DNA of 64,000 nt from Basidiobolus meristosporus CBS 931.73 (lineage: Eukaryota; Basidiobolomycota; Basidiobolomycetes; Basidiobolales; Basidiobolaceae), in assembly GCA_002104905.1 (NCBI GenBank), contig MCFE01000223.1, positions 1-64,000 of the forward strand, written 5' to 3'. Below are positions 47,770 through 59,525 of this stretch, piece after piece (the stretch's first letter is position 1; each line of letters begins with the position of its first letter). The notes beneath the pieces are model-generated. The model ran no database searches and was not told where the DNA came from. It was given only the letters and a program-made list of their open reading frames with translations. The translations under genes and the position numbers were made by a program.

Positions 47770-48613
47770 TTGTCAGAGTTTTAAAGACATTGGAGGTGAT
47801 TGGGAGAGCATGTACATTATGTGGTTTCACTTATTGGTTAACTGAATGTAAAAGTGGTGTTTATACTCTTACATTATCTTGACAAAACAAACTTAGGGAA
47901 TATGTGTAAAAAGTGTTGTAAGAGTCTTGGAGATATTGGAAGTGATTGGGAGGACAAGTAGATTATGTGGTCTTCACTTAATGATTTATTGAATGTAAAA
48001 GTGACATTTATACTTTTACATGGTCTTGGCATAACAAGCTTGTAAAATAGGCTTAGGAAGGTCCCAGGAATATGTGTGCAAAGTTTGAGGTTGTGTGAAC
48101 AACTTTGGGAGTTTGCATGTTCTTGGTACCTGATATTTGTTGTAATTATTGAGTTGTCACCTAAATATTCATACTAATATAGTTGCATAGATCTTATTCT
48201 TTGATTAGCATTCTGTCCTGACCAAATTTCTTGTCAGAATTTACTTAGAATGTTTTCACCAAATTATTAGGTACCCAGATTATGATCTTTCTCAAAGTTG
48301 TCCAAAAGCCCACAAACTTTGCACACATATTCTTGGGACCTTTCTTAGCAAACTCTACAAGTTTCTTTGCTCTACTCTATCAAAAGTATAAATACCACAC
48401 TTGATCAATAATTCTACAATTGAATAACAAGTAAATCCTCTAGTTCTCCAAATCACTTCCAATACTCCTCAGAATATTGCAACAATATTTTGGTGAAACT
48501 ACTCCTAGTAAATCCTGACCAAAAATTTAGTCAGCATTCTCTAAGATTTGTAGGTAGTGATATAAGTGACTAAGCTAGGTGAATATTTAGGTGGAATTAT
48601 GAATTTTACAACA
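47770..48613. repeat. Cluster of LTR fragments in both orientations
   Basis: The block TTGGAAGTGATTGGGAG plus the following segment, through GAATATGTGTGCAAAGTTTG, occurs in + orientation at about 47785-47910 (partial) and 47925-48110. It occurs in - orientation at about 48480-48310, and in + again at about 49893-50052. A second block starting TGTTGTAA and containing CACCTAAATATTCA occurs in + at 48138-48290 and in - from 48613 to about 48460. In the minus copy the block starts TGTTGTAAAATTC right after a purine-rich GAGTGGGAG tract (RC of 48614-48622), as expected for the polypurine tract and 3' LTR start of the adjacent Copia element. The region is therefore overlapping, inverted LTR pieces. 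Confidence 0.7.
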
Positions 48614-49755
48614 CTCCCACTCAACTAAATGTTCATACTGACTAGTCCTAAGTTTGACCAAAGATATTCAAATTTGTCTTTAGCTAATGGTTGGGTAAAT
48701 ATGTCTGCAATTATTTCATATGTAGGACAGTGAGCTAAGGTTACTAGGTTATTCTCTATAGCTTCACATATGAAATGATGCTAATATCAATGTGCTTAGT
48801 TCTTGCATGAAAAGTTGGATTACAACCTAATTGTATTCATCCTCAATTATCTTGAAACAAAGTAAGACTCTTTTTGACATAGGCCTAAATCTTTAAAATG
48901 CTTCCTTAACCACATTGCTTCTTTTGTAGCTTCACAGGCTGCCATATACTCTGCCTCTGTGGTGGAAAGTGCTATAGTTGGTTGCTTTCTTGAATTTCAT
49001 GAAATTGCTCCTTGGCAGTAAAGAAAGGTGTATCCTGTAGTGGATTGTCTGTCTTCTAAACTTCATCCCCAATCAGCATCAGAGGATCCCACAAGATATT
49101 GTTTGGAATCCGCATAGGTGTACCTTTAGTAAACATCAGCAGTTCCTTATAGGTATCTAAAAATCTGCTTCACTGTTGCAATATGATCAGATCCATAGTT
49201 CTGATTATGCTGGCTGACAACTCCCAATAAATATGAGATATCTGGACATGTAACAAGCATGATATACATCAGACTGCCGACCATAGATTGATAAGGAAAG
49301 TCAGGGCTTTCAGATGGCACCAAGCTCTCTTGATTTGGTTGAGTTTTGACCAAGTTAAGGTTTGTCTCCATTGGGGTAGCTGCCGGTTTACAGTCTTCCA
49401 TTTTGTACTTCTTTAGTATATCTTGAATATACTTGGATTGGCTTAGGGTAATAGTCTGGGTACTTCTGTCTATGGAGAACTTAATCCCTAAGTAGTAACT
49501 AAGTTCTCCTAGATTGGACATCTTGAACTCCCTAGATAGGCTGGATTTAGTCTCTTCCAATGTTTCTAGGTTATTGGCGGCTATAATAAGATCATCCACA
49601 TATAGAGCTAATAGAACTGGATTTGCTCTATCTGGCTTATAGTATATACTATAGTCAGCATTACTCCTTTTGAAACTCAAAGATTCCAAATAAGAATCTA
49701 TCTTGCAATTCCAGGCTCTCGGTGATTGTTTGAGACCATATAGCATGCTACACAT
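48605..49755 (-). pseudogene. Ty1/Copia pol remnant: reverse transcriptase C-terminus and RNase H
   Basis: The open segment 49755-49147 encodes the Copia reverse-transcriptase core: MLYGLKQSPRAWNCKIDSYL, then NPVLLALYVDDLIIAANN with an intact YVDD catalytic motif, followed by LGELSYYLGIKF and SPDFPYQSMVGSLMYIMLVT. RNase H follows in broken frames at about 49120-48880 (stop codon inside the equivalent of the GAISWNSRKQ segment, then LSTTEAEYMAACEATKEAMW). No integrase or gag is attached. The 5' side is truncated at 49755, where an unrelated-order fragment begins. It is not functional as it stands. Confidence 0.85.
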
Positions 49756-49764
49756 CTGACTGTA

Positions 49765-50052
49765 ACAAAAGACTGATAAGGAAAGTCAGGGCTTTCAGAT
49801 GGCACCAAGCTCTCTTGATTTAGTTGAGTTTTGACCAAGTTAAGGTTTGTCTTGATTGGTGTAGCTGCTGGCTTACAGTCTTCTATTTGGTACCTTGTAA
49901 GTGTTGTAAGGGTCTTGCAGATATTGTAAGTGATTGGGAGAACCAGTAGATTATGTGGTTTTCACTTAATGGTTTATTGAATGTAAAAGTAGTAGTTATA
50001 CTTTTACATGGTCTTGTCATAACAAGCATGCAGAATAGGTTTAGAAAGGTCC
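49765..50052. mobile_element. Rearranged Copia fragment plus LTR piece
   Basis: 49765-49890 repeats in the same orientation the pol segment found at 49280-49400 (a stretch containing the reverse complement of KTQPNQESLVPSES). It is joined directly to an LTR-type block at 49893-50052. This is a deletion derivative: pol fragment fused to LTR sequence. It ends exactly where a CACTA-type terminus begins. Confidence 0.65.
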
Positions 50053-50125
50053 CTATGAAAAATAACTTGGTCCTGCAGGTGGATCTGATCCAGATCAGCT
50101 GTCAGGATCCTGTTCAGAGACCATC
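50053..50125 (-). mobile_element. Terminal fragment of an older inverted CACTA element
   Basis: Sequence starting TATGAAAAATAACTTGGTCC and running through TCCAGATCAGCTGTCAGG is the reverse complement of the right terminus of the element ending at 61887. It is best read as the right end of the older, minus-oriented CACTA copy whose other pieces are 55901-57394 and 61888-62305. Confidence 0.6.
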
Positions 50126-50456
50126 CCCTATGAAAAATTATGGAGATGATCCCGTCAAAAGGCTGTCACAAAGTTGAAGTCCTGTGACTAAGAGGTACTG
50201 ATCTTGTTGGGACACCATCCAGAGACAGTTGAAAAATAATCACACCCCAGATTTCACAAAAAACTTGGTCAAAATTTTTCATCACAACAATGTATAAGTG
50301 GCTTTTGATTGGTTCCCTGGCAATTTGCTCACTTTCTGATCCCAGACACTCTATTGCCTCCTACATTTGTGTGAATTAATTAGCTATTGCCTCTTTTTCA
50401 CTCTTTTTACTTCCTGACTCAACCGTTTCTCTTACTTTTCATGCGTACAAATTGAT

Positions 50457-51569
50457 TTATTTCCGTTGAAACTTCAGTTGTACTTCAATTGCCAATTGTA
50501 TTGACCTATACAAGTCTCTATACACTACACTAACATTAAGCCCAACCCCATACTTAACAAGTAACTCCATTAAAATCCACCACTCAATAAGTACTTCTGC
50601 TGTAACGCTCTGATTCCACAACTTTGGCAGGAACCCAATGGCTTTATGCCACTGTTCATTCACTGGTTCCCACATGTCCTGGTCCTCAGCCAGCACTGCA
50701 AGGTCTAGCACCTCATCTGCTAGTCTTTGCAATAAATCCTTGCTATATTCCAGTGCATTTTCTTGAGCACTGCGCTTCAAGAAGTGCTGCAACCTCTTGG
50801 TATGCCTATTAATGTTCCAAAACTCCACTGAAGGCATTGTGATACTCTTTTAAGCTCTTGAGATTGTAGCCTTGTCAGTCAGTGGGATCTCCACTCTGTC
50901 AACAATGGAGGCTGTGGTAGACAAATTACCTTTTTCAGCTAACTCATCTACCTTGCTGGAGTGTAGCTCATCTGGCTGCACTTCCAAATCTTCTGAAAAC
51001 AGCTGTTTTCTTGTTGGTAATTCTTCTTGGCTATGATGGGATTCAGTCTGTTCCTGGCTTGCAGCATTAATTGGTGAGAACTGCAGTTTTTTTTGCATGT
51101 CTCCCTGTCTCAGGCTTGGGTAGACATTTTCCCCTTTACCTTTTCCTTTATCACTGCAAGGTCTTTCACTGCTACTTTGTCTGAGTGCTTCTTGTAAAGA
51201 ACTACATTTTCTCCTGGATATATTCTGCTCTGATGCATCTGTTTTGGCCTTCTTGTCCCTTGCTGGCACTCTTCTGGCAACCTGATGTTTCTTTTCTGCT
51301 TGTTTTGAGCTCTCAACCGTAGTTGTGGCAAGCTCCTGTAAAAGCAGCTGGTTTTTACTACTGCCAGGTCCTTCACTGCTACTTTGACTGGGTGCTTCTT
51401 GAGTGGCACTACACTTTTTCCTTGATAAATGCTGTACTGGTGCATTTATGTCTGCCTGCTTGTCCCTAATTGGCACTCTTCCAGCTACCTGATGTCTCTT
51501 TGATGCTTGTCTGGAGCTTTTGGCCCCGCTTGTAATGGGCTCTAGAGGAAGCTGCCAGTTGTTAGCCAT
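50457..51569 (-). pseudogene. CACTA accessory ORF, copy 1 (unknown Ser/Lys/Gln-rich protein)
   Basis: From the ATG at 51569 the frame encodes 239 residues, stops at 50850, and continues in frame to 50457. In the second copy the matching codon is CAA (Gln), so TAA here is a point nonsense mutation. The first 145 residues contain two copies of a 69-residue unit: KRHQVAGRVPIRDKQAD with SRKKCSATQEAPSQSSS, and KKHQVARRVPARDKKAK with SRRKCSSLQEALRQSSS. A polar middle part follows, then a helical, charged part (FWNINRHTKRLQHFLKRSAQ, DLLQRLADEVLDL). I recognise no domain. Position and orientation suggest the second (TnpA-like) gene of the transposon, but homology to plant TnpA is not claimed. Confidence 0.65.
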
Positions 51570-51599
51570 GGCACCCTTGTTCTTCTGCCTTTAATAATT

Positions 51600-52425
51600 T
51601 CTGCTATTCTTAAGATACTTTCTTAGCATACCAATGCTGGCCCAAAATCTGCTTGCCTGTTTGAGTCCAGGATAATGCGCATGGAACAAGTCAAGTGCAT
51701 TCTGCTTGGCCTTGACTTCCTGATGGTCCCATTGAATGCTGGCCTTAAGGTGTTGTCATGCTAGACTTTTAACAGCCTCTAGAATATTAGCCCACTCTTC
51801 ATTATTGCACTTAACAGCTTCATGGATCTTCAATGTCTTTTGATTTTTAGGCTATGGTATAAACACCATATTGTCTCCCTCCCGCACTGTGATAGGTATT
51901 TCTGTGAGCTTTATCTTTGGGCACTGTTGTTGTGCTTCAAAGACTGTACAGTGTTCCTCTGCTGTTACATCAGGAAATGGCTCAATTCTTGGCTGTGATA
52001 TTGAGCTACTTGAGTTCCTTCTTTGCAGCAAAGATACTGCATTCTACCTGGGATATTGATTGCTCTACATGTATTATCCCCACATCCTGTTTCTGGACTA
52101 TTTCCTGATTTCTCTAGACCATTGCATCTATCCTATCAGCCACTGCACCTAACTGCTTTATTAATGCTCAGGTATGAGCTGACAACATACTTGCTAATAT
52201 GGGTGATGGTGATGTTATCATGGCCAATTGTTGATCTTCAACTGAGAGTACTGCATTTGCTACATTCTCATCTGCCTGAGCATAACAGTTAGCTTGTGGC
52301 TCTGCAGAGTTTCTCAATTGCCTACTTGACTGAGAGCCTGAGGAGTCCACATTACTACCTTCAATGGGCACACTGTCCATAGGGCCTTTTTTGGATGTAG
52401 CCCTGCTTGTTGCACTGAATGTCAA
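51600..52425 (-). pseudogene. Broken upstream extension of the accessory ORF or its leader, copy 1
   Basis: A minus-strand open piece at 52425-52168 (starting MTFSATSRATSKKGPMDSVP) and several interrupted pieces down to 51600 lie between the accessory ORF and the Tnp2 gene. Frames are broken and I recognise no family. It may be an N-terminal exon of the accessory gene or a separate decayed gene. Confidence 0.4.
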
Positions 52426-52769
52426 AGCAAGCTGTTGTCAAACCATTCATCTGTTGCCATCAGCAGTGGGGTTTGGTTGAGAGCCAGACAACTTTGCTTC
52501 ATTTTTTTGTGGCATATATATGGAAGTGAGTTAAACCAAAGGGGAGATGGTGTTACATATACTTGTGTATGTGGTGCCACAACTTTATTTATAATGCTTA
52601 CTATGGCGGGTCATCATTGAATCTTACATTCATGTAGTTGCAATGTCTCAAATACAAAACTGTCTTAAGTTCACATGAGTATTGACCAAAAAGTGATATA
52701 ATAGCATTACATTGTTGAAGGTCAAACTGTTTGCCCCATGGACAAGACTACTTTGACTAAATGCTGTAA

Positions 52770-54950
52770 AAGAAGAGAAAAAAAGACCATGTGGCTATTG
52801 TGGCAAGCCTCTCAGCCATGAAGCATGCAGACAGCATAGAAAGTATTACAAGGATCAGGGCCAGTGTCTTGCCGCCCAAGTCATATTTGACCATTCATTG
52901 GTCACTACTTTACCAACATTATCTTGCTGGCTAGCTGATACTTCTATATTGGCACCTGGCCATCTTTGTTACCTTGCACAAACAGAGTCAGGTGAGTTTG
53001 TGATGCCTTTAGGCTCACCTCAGCCTTCTGAATATGGCATGCAGAGTATAGCTCTGACAAAGAAGGTTCACTGATGGATTTTGAGCCTATCTCCCCAACA
53101 ACAGTAGCACATATGAGCCCAGTCAAATCCCTATATGCAATGAGACAACACCTGTTGAAACAAATGCCAAGGATACTTTATGGAGCCAAGTGAGCCCAGT
53201 AATCCATCTACTGGTGAATGATGTAATGTTCTGGCTAGAGAAGTGACATGTTTCCACTAATATCAGTAACGGGGGCTTTGAGAATTAATTACCACTTCTT
53301 GCCAAAATCATACTGAAATGCAACTTACGATATATATGGTACAACTGGATAACTGCCATGTGGCTGGCAACATATGATCCGGAGACTGTCCTGATTCTAT
53401 CATGTGTTAACAGTTGCATGGCATTCACATCCAAAAATGCTACCATTGCAACATGTGCAAGTTGTCAGGAATCCACCACCATTGAGGGAAAACATTGTTC
53501 ACATGCCGGATATACTCTGGTCATACCCCATCTGAGGAAGCTGATGCAGTCCAACAAATATTGCAAAGCTATACAGTACCGCACTCAGTATCAATCAAGT
53601 GCAAACATATCCAATATATTTGATGCTAAACATTACAAACAGCTAAGAACCAAGGGCTACTTTGAAGGTATGTATGACCATGCCTTTGCTTTAGCACTTG
53701 ATGGATCCTCATTAAACAAGTACTCTACTAGCAAATCCTGCTGGCCACTGATTCATACCAATCTGAATCTGCGGCCCATTGTACAGCATCAGAGCAATAA
53801 TCTAATGGTAGTCTCACTGGTATCTGGGCCTAAATCACTGTCCTACCTGGATAGCTACCTGCATCCATTGCTGGATGAATTTGTATGCTTTTCAGCAGGA
53901 TAACAGTAAATGGCCATCATGTAAATGCACATATTATTATCTGCATTGGAGATACCCCAGCCATCAGCAAGAAAGCAGGTTTTCTTGGGCACAATGGATG
54001 ATACTACTGTCAAATGTGTGAGATCCAGGGCATTTACTCCATAACCCACACACATTATTATTACCCAAACACCAGCACAAAGAACATCATCTTTCCACAG
54101 AGAGAATGTACAGAAGTAAGCATGCAATTGCAGCAAAGTTGGCAAGCTATAAGCCATTGGCCAGAATATGGAATCAATTGGGAACCGGAGATACTTAAGA
54201 TAGAGGGTATCTGTTGGAGCAAAAGCTTTCCACTGGGAGAAATGCATTTGCTTTTCAACAATATCCCTACACTGATGACCAAGTTGTACATGGGGCACTT
54301 CAAGCTAAATGAGTCCTTTGAGATGCCGGAGAAATTTGAAAGATTTGACAAGATATTACAGAGTATCCACTACCCTAAGTACTTCTCACAGGCTCCAATT
54401 AATATTCATATGCATATGCAACAATACAAATGCAAAGGCTGGATGAACTAGATATGTATTTGTTCAAGTGGTGTTCTGAAGCCATTCCTACCAAGAGTAC
54501 ATTGGAGGCATTAGGACTCATATGTGGACATTGTAGGAACACTTATCCAGAAGTGGATCACCAATGCCAACTTGCCACATCTGCAGCTGTTGTGTGAGCA
54601 GTTTGTGATAGGATTTGAGCAGCTATACTACAAACATAAAGCTGAATGTGTAGGTCTTGGCTGCTACTGTATCCATTCTCTACTCCATCTTGCATGGTGT
54701 GTGGAGAATGTTGGGCCTTGCTTCACCTTTTAGGAGTTTCCTATGGAGAGGATGCATGGGAGATAGGAAGACAAGTCAAGTCACAGGTACTACCATATCC
54801 CAATCTCATCAAGAATATTACCTTCAAGTCCATCATGGATGTGATAAGTTGGCACATAGAGGACAGCCAGAAAGAGTTGGAAAATACTGAGGATATATGT
54901 GCACATGGAGACACCTATGCCTATGTCATTTAGAAGCTAAGCAGCCCCAA
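52770..54950 (+). pseudogene. Tnp2-type transposase, copy 1 (several lesions)
   Basis: This is the DDE transposase of CMC/EnSpm elements. It starts with a Cys/His cluster resembling a zinc finger (CGYCGKPLSHEACRQHRKYY). The catalytic core follows at 53358-53903: NISNIFDAKHYKQLRTKGYF, then DHAFALALDGSSLNKYSTSK and CWPLIHTNLNL. Downstream, after a frameshift, come IGDTPAISKKAGFLGHNG and CEIQGIYSITHTHYYY, then KFERFDKILQSIHYPKYFSQ. A Tnp2 C-terminal segment near 54590-54720 reads EQLYYKHKAECVGLGCYCIH. Lesions include a stop at about 53246 (TGA where copy 3 has TGG), a frameshift near 53882 and stops after 54720. Confidence 0.82.
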
Positions 54951-55671
54951 TGCGTGGGTAAACAGTCAAGTAATGCAAAGTTGGGCTGGGTGCAACAAGC
55001 AACTAATTTTTATCAGGAAAGCTTTACCAAGATATGCCAGATTTCTCATGGTCACTAGCCAACTTCTGCACCATCCAATACAGAATTCACACAAACAAAA
55101 GCCAGAGCGCACCTATAAGGGGGACTAGAATCCAGCAGGGAGAAGGGATATATTGACCAAATACAAAGAAGTTCTTGGTGCATATTCAGGAGGTATTCAT
55201 GGCAGAAGTGGCAAAAATCAAGCATATGTTTGCAAGATGTATAAGTTACAAGCAGTATAAGGTATATGGCAACTTTGCAAGTATCACACTAAAAAGCCGT
55301 AAAGCTGAGGTGATAGAAGTATGTCACTTGCAGCAGGTGTGCGTGTGTGTAGAGGCTAGTCAGCAGGAGGCCATAGTTCTTTTTTATTCAAACTATATGT
55401 GGAATACCCAAGGTAGTAGTGGGTAAACAAATAAAGAGGGGTGATTCTACAGTGCAATATATGAATTGCACAAGGGGAGGTAGAAAAAGGATATACCATT
55501 TGATAAATTGATATGTTAGCATTATACAGAACCAGCGGAAGGCCATCATACCACCCATATAGTGCTATCAGAGTCTTGCAGTGAGGCCACCAAAATACTG
55601 TCATGTTTCTTGCCATATAAGGCAATTGGATATCCTGGCCAACCAGATCCACTTAAAATAGTTTAGAGCAC

Positions 55672-55900
55672 TAAAAGACTGTAACATTATCATGCAAATA
55701 TTGTCACAGCACTGATAAAATATTGTCAAGATTTATCCCTTGCTTTGCTTGTAAAATTAGCAAAACACCATCATGATCCCATCATAAGATTGTTAAGAGG
55801 GTCACTAATTCCAAGCTGCTGGTATTATGATGGTCTCTAAATGGAACATGATGGCTAATCTGGATTGGATCCACCTGCAGGACCAAATTCTTTTCATAGG
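55672..55900 (+). repeat. CACTA right-end repeat of about 230 bp (copy at 61662-61887)
   Basis: The block begins TGTAACATTATCATGCAAAT and ends with the inverted terminus (CACCTGCAGGACCAAATTC then TTTTCATAGG). The same block, with scattered substitutions, forms the right end of the element ending at 61887. It defines the subterminal region of the family. Confidence 0.7.
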
Positions 55901-57394
55901 ACTTAGGGTAGCGCATACTCTGTAATATCTCTCCAATTCTTTCAAATTTCTCTGTAATCTCAATGAGCTCATTTAGCTTTAAATGCGCCATGTACTACTT
56001 GGTCATTAGTATAGGGATATTGTTAAAAAGCAAATGCATAGCTTGCAGTGGAAAGCTTTTGCTTCAATAGATACCCTCTATCTCAAGTATCTCCAGTTTC
56101 CAATTGATTCCACATTCAGGCCAATGGCTTGTAGCTTGCCAACTTTGCTGCAATTGCATGCTGACTTATGTATATTCTCTCTGTGGGAAGATGATGCACT
56201 TAGTGCTGTTGATTAGGTAATAATGATGTGTGTGAGCTATGCAGTAAATGCCCTGGATCTCACACATTTGACAGCAATACTGTTCATTATGCCTGGAAAA
56301 ACCTGCTATCTTGCTGATGGATGGGGTATCTTGAATGCAGATATAAATATACACTTTTACATGATGGCCATTTACTGTTATCCCACTGGAAAGCATACAA
56401 AATTCATCCAGCAATGGATACATGTAGCTATCCTGGTTGGATGGTGATGTAGGCCCAGATACCAGTGAGACTACCATCAGATTATTGCTTTGATACCATA
56501 AGATGGGTGGCAGATTCAGATTGATGTGAATCAGTGGCCAGCAGGATTTGCTAGTAGAGTACTTGCTTAATGAGAATCCATCAAGTGCTAAAGCAAAGGC
56601 ATGGTCATACATACCTTCAAAGTAGCCCTTGGTTCTTAGCTGTTTGCAATATTTACCATCAAATATATTGGATATGTTTGCACTTGATTGATACTGAGTG
56701 TGGTACTGTATAGCTTTGCAATATTTGTTGGACTGCATCAGCTTCCTCAGACAGGGTATTACCAGAATATGTCTGGAGTGCAAACAATGTTTTCCGTCAA
56801 TGGTGGCGGATTCCTGACAATTTGGACACATTACAATGGTAGCATTTTGTATGTGAATGCCATACAACTGTTAAAACATGCTGGAATCAGGTCAGTCTCA
56901 GGACTGTATGTTGCCAACAGCATGATGGTTATCCACTTGTACCATGTTCATGGTAAGTTGCACACTAGAATGATTTGCGCAAGAAGTAGTAATAAGTCCT
57001 TAAAGCCATCATTCTTGATATTAGGGGAAATGCCCAACTTCTCTAGTCATAACATTTCATCATCCACCAGTAGATGGATAACTGGGCTCACTTGGCTCCA
57101 TAAAGTATCCTTGGCATTTGTTTCAATGTATGTTCTCATTGCATACTGGGATTTGACCAGGCTCATATGTGGTACTGTTGTTAGGGGAGATAGGCTAACA
57201 ATCCATCAGTGAACCTTCTTTGTCAGAGCTATACTCTGCATGCCATATTCAGAAGGCTGAGGTGAGCTTAAAGGCATCACAAACTCTCCTGTCTCAGCTT
57301 GCACAAGGTGACAAAGATGAACAGGTGCAAATAGAGAAGTATCAACCAGCCAACAAGATAATGTTGGTACAGTAATGACCAATAATGGTCAAAT
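55901..57394 (-). pseudogene. Tnp2-type transposase, copy 2 (inverted, interrupted by copy 3)
   Basis: On the minus strand, 56867-56166 encodes the transposase core: KCKAIQYHTQYQSS-like segment (here YCKAIQYHTQYQSSANISNI), DHAFALALDGFSLSKYSTSK, CWPLIHINLNLPPILWYQSN, then SISKIAGFSRHNEQYCCQMC and EIQGIYCIAHTHHYY. A C-terminal part continues to 55901, where the flank ends ACTTAGGGTAGCG. The 5' half is cut at 57394 by the element 57395-61887 and resumes at 61888. This copy is the host of the nested insertion and is older. Confidence 0.8.
57392..57394 (+). repeat. Target-site duplication AAT, left copy
   Basis: AAT immediately precedes CACTATG at 57395 and is repeated at 61888-61890 immediately after CATAGGG. 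A 3-bp duplication is typical of CACTA elements. Confidence 0.7.
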
Positions 57395-57903
57395 CACTAT
57401 GAAAAATTACTGGGATGATCCTGTCAAAAGGCTGTCACAAAGTGAAAGTCCCATGACTGAGAGGTACTGATCTTGTCAGGACACTGTTCAGAGACCATTG
57501 AAAATAATTGCACCCCAGATTTCACAAAAAACTTAGTCATAATTTCTCATCACAACAATATGTAAGTGGCTTTTGATTGGTTCCCTGCCAATTTGCTCAC
57601 TTTCTGATCCTGGACACTCTATTGCCTCCTACATTTGTGTGAATTGATTGGATATTGCCTCTTTTTCACACTCCTTCCTGACTCAACCTTTTCTCTTACT
57701 TTTCATGTGTACAAATTGATTTATTTCCATTTAAACTTCAGTCGTACTTCAACTGCCAATTGTATTGACCTATACAAGTCTCTATACCCTACACTAACAT
57801 TAAGCTCAACCTCACACTCAACAAGTAACTCCATTAAAATCCACCACTCAATAAGTATTTCTGCTGTAACGCTCTGATTCCACAACTTTAGTGGGAACCC
57901 AAC

Positions 57904-58577
57904 TGTTGTGCATCAACATTTAAAACTTGGCCAATATCACTCTGTTAGAAAATCTAGTACCCTAACTAATTTTCCCTGACCCAAACATAACTAATCCCTG
58001 CTATGGTATATTTTATCACTTCTCAGAATCTATATTTAGCTGTCACACCTGATCAATTTTCATGTGGTCATTATATCCTCAACTGATATGCTAAGCCTTT
58101 CCAAGTGATTAGTCATCTGAGATTTATCCAACCACTTAGCAGTTGTCAAGACATGAGCTGATTAATGAGGCAATTTTCATTTATTTTTGCACCTATCAAC
58201 ACCCCAACAGATTTCAATTAGCCAGTCTCTTGGCACTTACTAATGCAACTCAATCAGATAAGTATAAATAAACTTTACTGAACCTTTTGGTTTAGTGTGT
58301 GTCTCAACAAAATTAAGAATTCAACAAATCCATTCTAGTTTCTACCCAAGTTTAGCATATCTAGCACTCTCAAGAACACCAAGCCTAGCCTGCATAGCAA
58401 ACCTACTCTGTTGCCCTTATAGCCCAACTCAGCTATATATAAGACCAATATTAGACCAGAACCTCTCTGCTAATACTTCTGGCACTCTTGACAATTTTAA
58501 GATTCTGCACTTAGTTGCCACTTAGGTTCAGTTAACTCATTCAAGAGTTTTATTACACTTTTCTCTTGGATACAACA
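57904..58577. mobile_element. Probable solo LTR inserted in CACTA copy 3
   Basis: This 674-bp block interrupts the accessory ORF. Copy 1 reads straight through the same site, from CCACAACTTTGGCAGGAACCC to TTATGCCACTGTTC. The block starts TGTTGT and ends ACAACA, the TG...CA form of LTRs, and has a TATAAATAAA-like region near 58263. The flanking pentamers CCAAC and CATAC match at only three positions, so the target duplication is degraded or the ends are misplaced. Confidence 0.55.
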
Positions 58578-59525
58578 CATACAGCATTATGCCACTGTTC
58601 ATTCACTGATTCCCACATGTCCTGGTCTTCAGCTGGCACTGCAAGGTCTAGCACCTCATCTGTCAGTCTTTGCAATAAATCCTTGCAATATTCCAGTGCA
58701 TTTTCTTGAGCACTGCTCTTGAAGAAGTGCTGCAACCTCTTGATGTGCCTGTTGATGTTCCAAAACTCCACTAAAGGCATTGTGATAGTCTTTTGAGCTC
58801 TTGACATTGTAGCCTTGTCAGTCAGTGGAATCTCCACTCTGTCAACAATGGAGGCTGTGAAGGCTGTGGTAGACAAATTGCCTTTTTCAGCAAGCTCCTC
58901 TAACTTGCTGGAGTGTAGCACATCCAGCTGTGCTACCAACTCTTCTGAAAACAGCTGTTTTCTTGTTGGTAATTCTTCTTGGCTATGATGGGATTCAGTC
59001 TGTTCCTGGCTTGTGGCATTAATTGGCAAGAACTGCAGTTTTTTTTGCATGTCTCCCTGTCTCAGGCTTGGGTAGACATTTTCCCTTTATCTTTTTCTTT
59101 ATCACTGCCAGGTCTTTCACTGCTACTTTGTCTGAGTGCTTCTTGTAAAGAACTATGTTTTCTCCTGGATATATTCTGCTCTGACACATCTGTTTTGGCC
59201 TGCTTGTCCCTTGCCAGCACTCTTCTGGCAACCTGACATTTCTTTCCAGCTTGATTTGAGCTCTTAACTGTAGTTGTGATGGGCTCCTGTAAAAGCAGCT
59301 GGTTTTTATCACTGCCAGGTCCTTCACTGTTACTTTGACTGGCTGCTTCTTGAGTGGTAATACACTTTTTCCTTCATAAATGTTATGCTGGTGCATTTGT
59401 GTCTGCCTGCTTGCCCCTAATTGGCACTCTTCCAGCTGCCTGATGTCTCTTTGATGCTTGTCTGGAGATTTTGGCCCTGCTTGTAATGGGCTCTTAAGGA
59501 AGCTGCTGGCTTTTAGCCATGGCAC
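58553..59525 (-). pseudogene. CACTA accessory ORF, copy 2 (frameshifted and truncated)
   Basis: Minus-strand pieces 59525-59019 and 59050-58553 match copy 1 in two different frames, separated by a frameshift near 59040-59090. Conserved pieces include the SSLQEAL-type repeats in altered frame, then QEQTESHHSQEELPTRKQLF and FWNINRHIKRLQHFFKSSAQ. The C-terminus is cut after NEQWHNA by the LTR-like insertion. The codon that is a stop in copy 1 is Gln here (MSRAQKTITMP). Confidence 0.65.

Larger units (their letters stand above)
50126..55900 (+). mobile_element. CACTA (CMC/EnSpm, Tnp2-type) DNA transposon, copy 1, degenerate
   Basis: A left terminus CCCTATGAAAAATTA starts at 50126 and the right terminus ends TTTTCATAGG at 55900. 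The inner order is subterminal repeat region, the minus-strand accessory ORF (51569-50457 plus remnants up to 52425), a spacer, and the plus-strand Tnp2 transposase (about 52770-54930). A 3' region with broken frames and the approximately 230-bp right end (55672-55900) follow. About 5.8 kb. No clean target-site duplication was found. Both genes are damaged. Confidence 0.7.

Noticed and set aside
55869-55883. GGATCCACCTGCAGG in the transposon end as another copy of the array promoter motif
   Set aside because: It ends CAGG instead of CAT, lies in the CACTA terminal repeat and has a different context. The partial match is likely chance.
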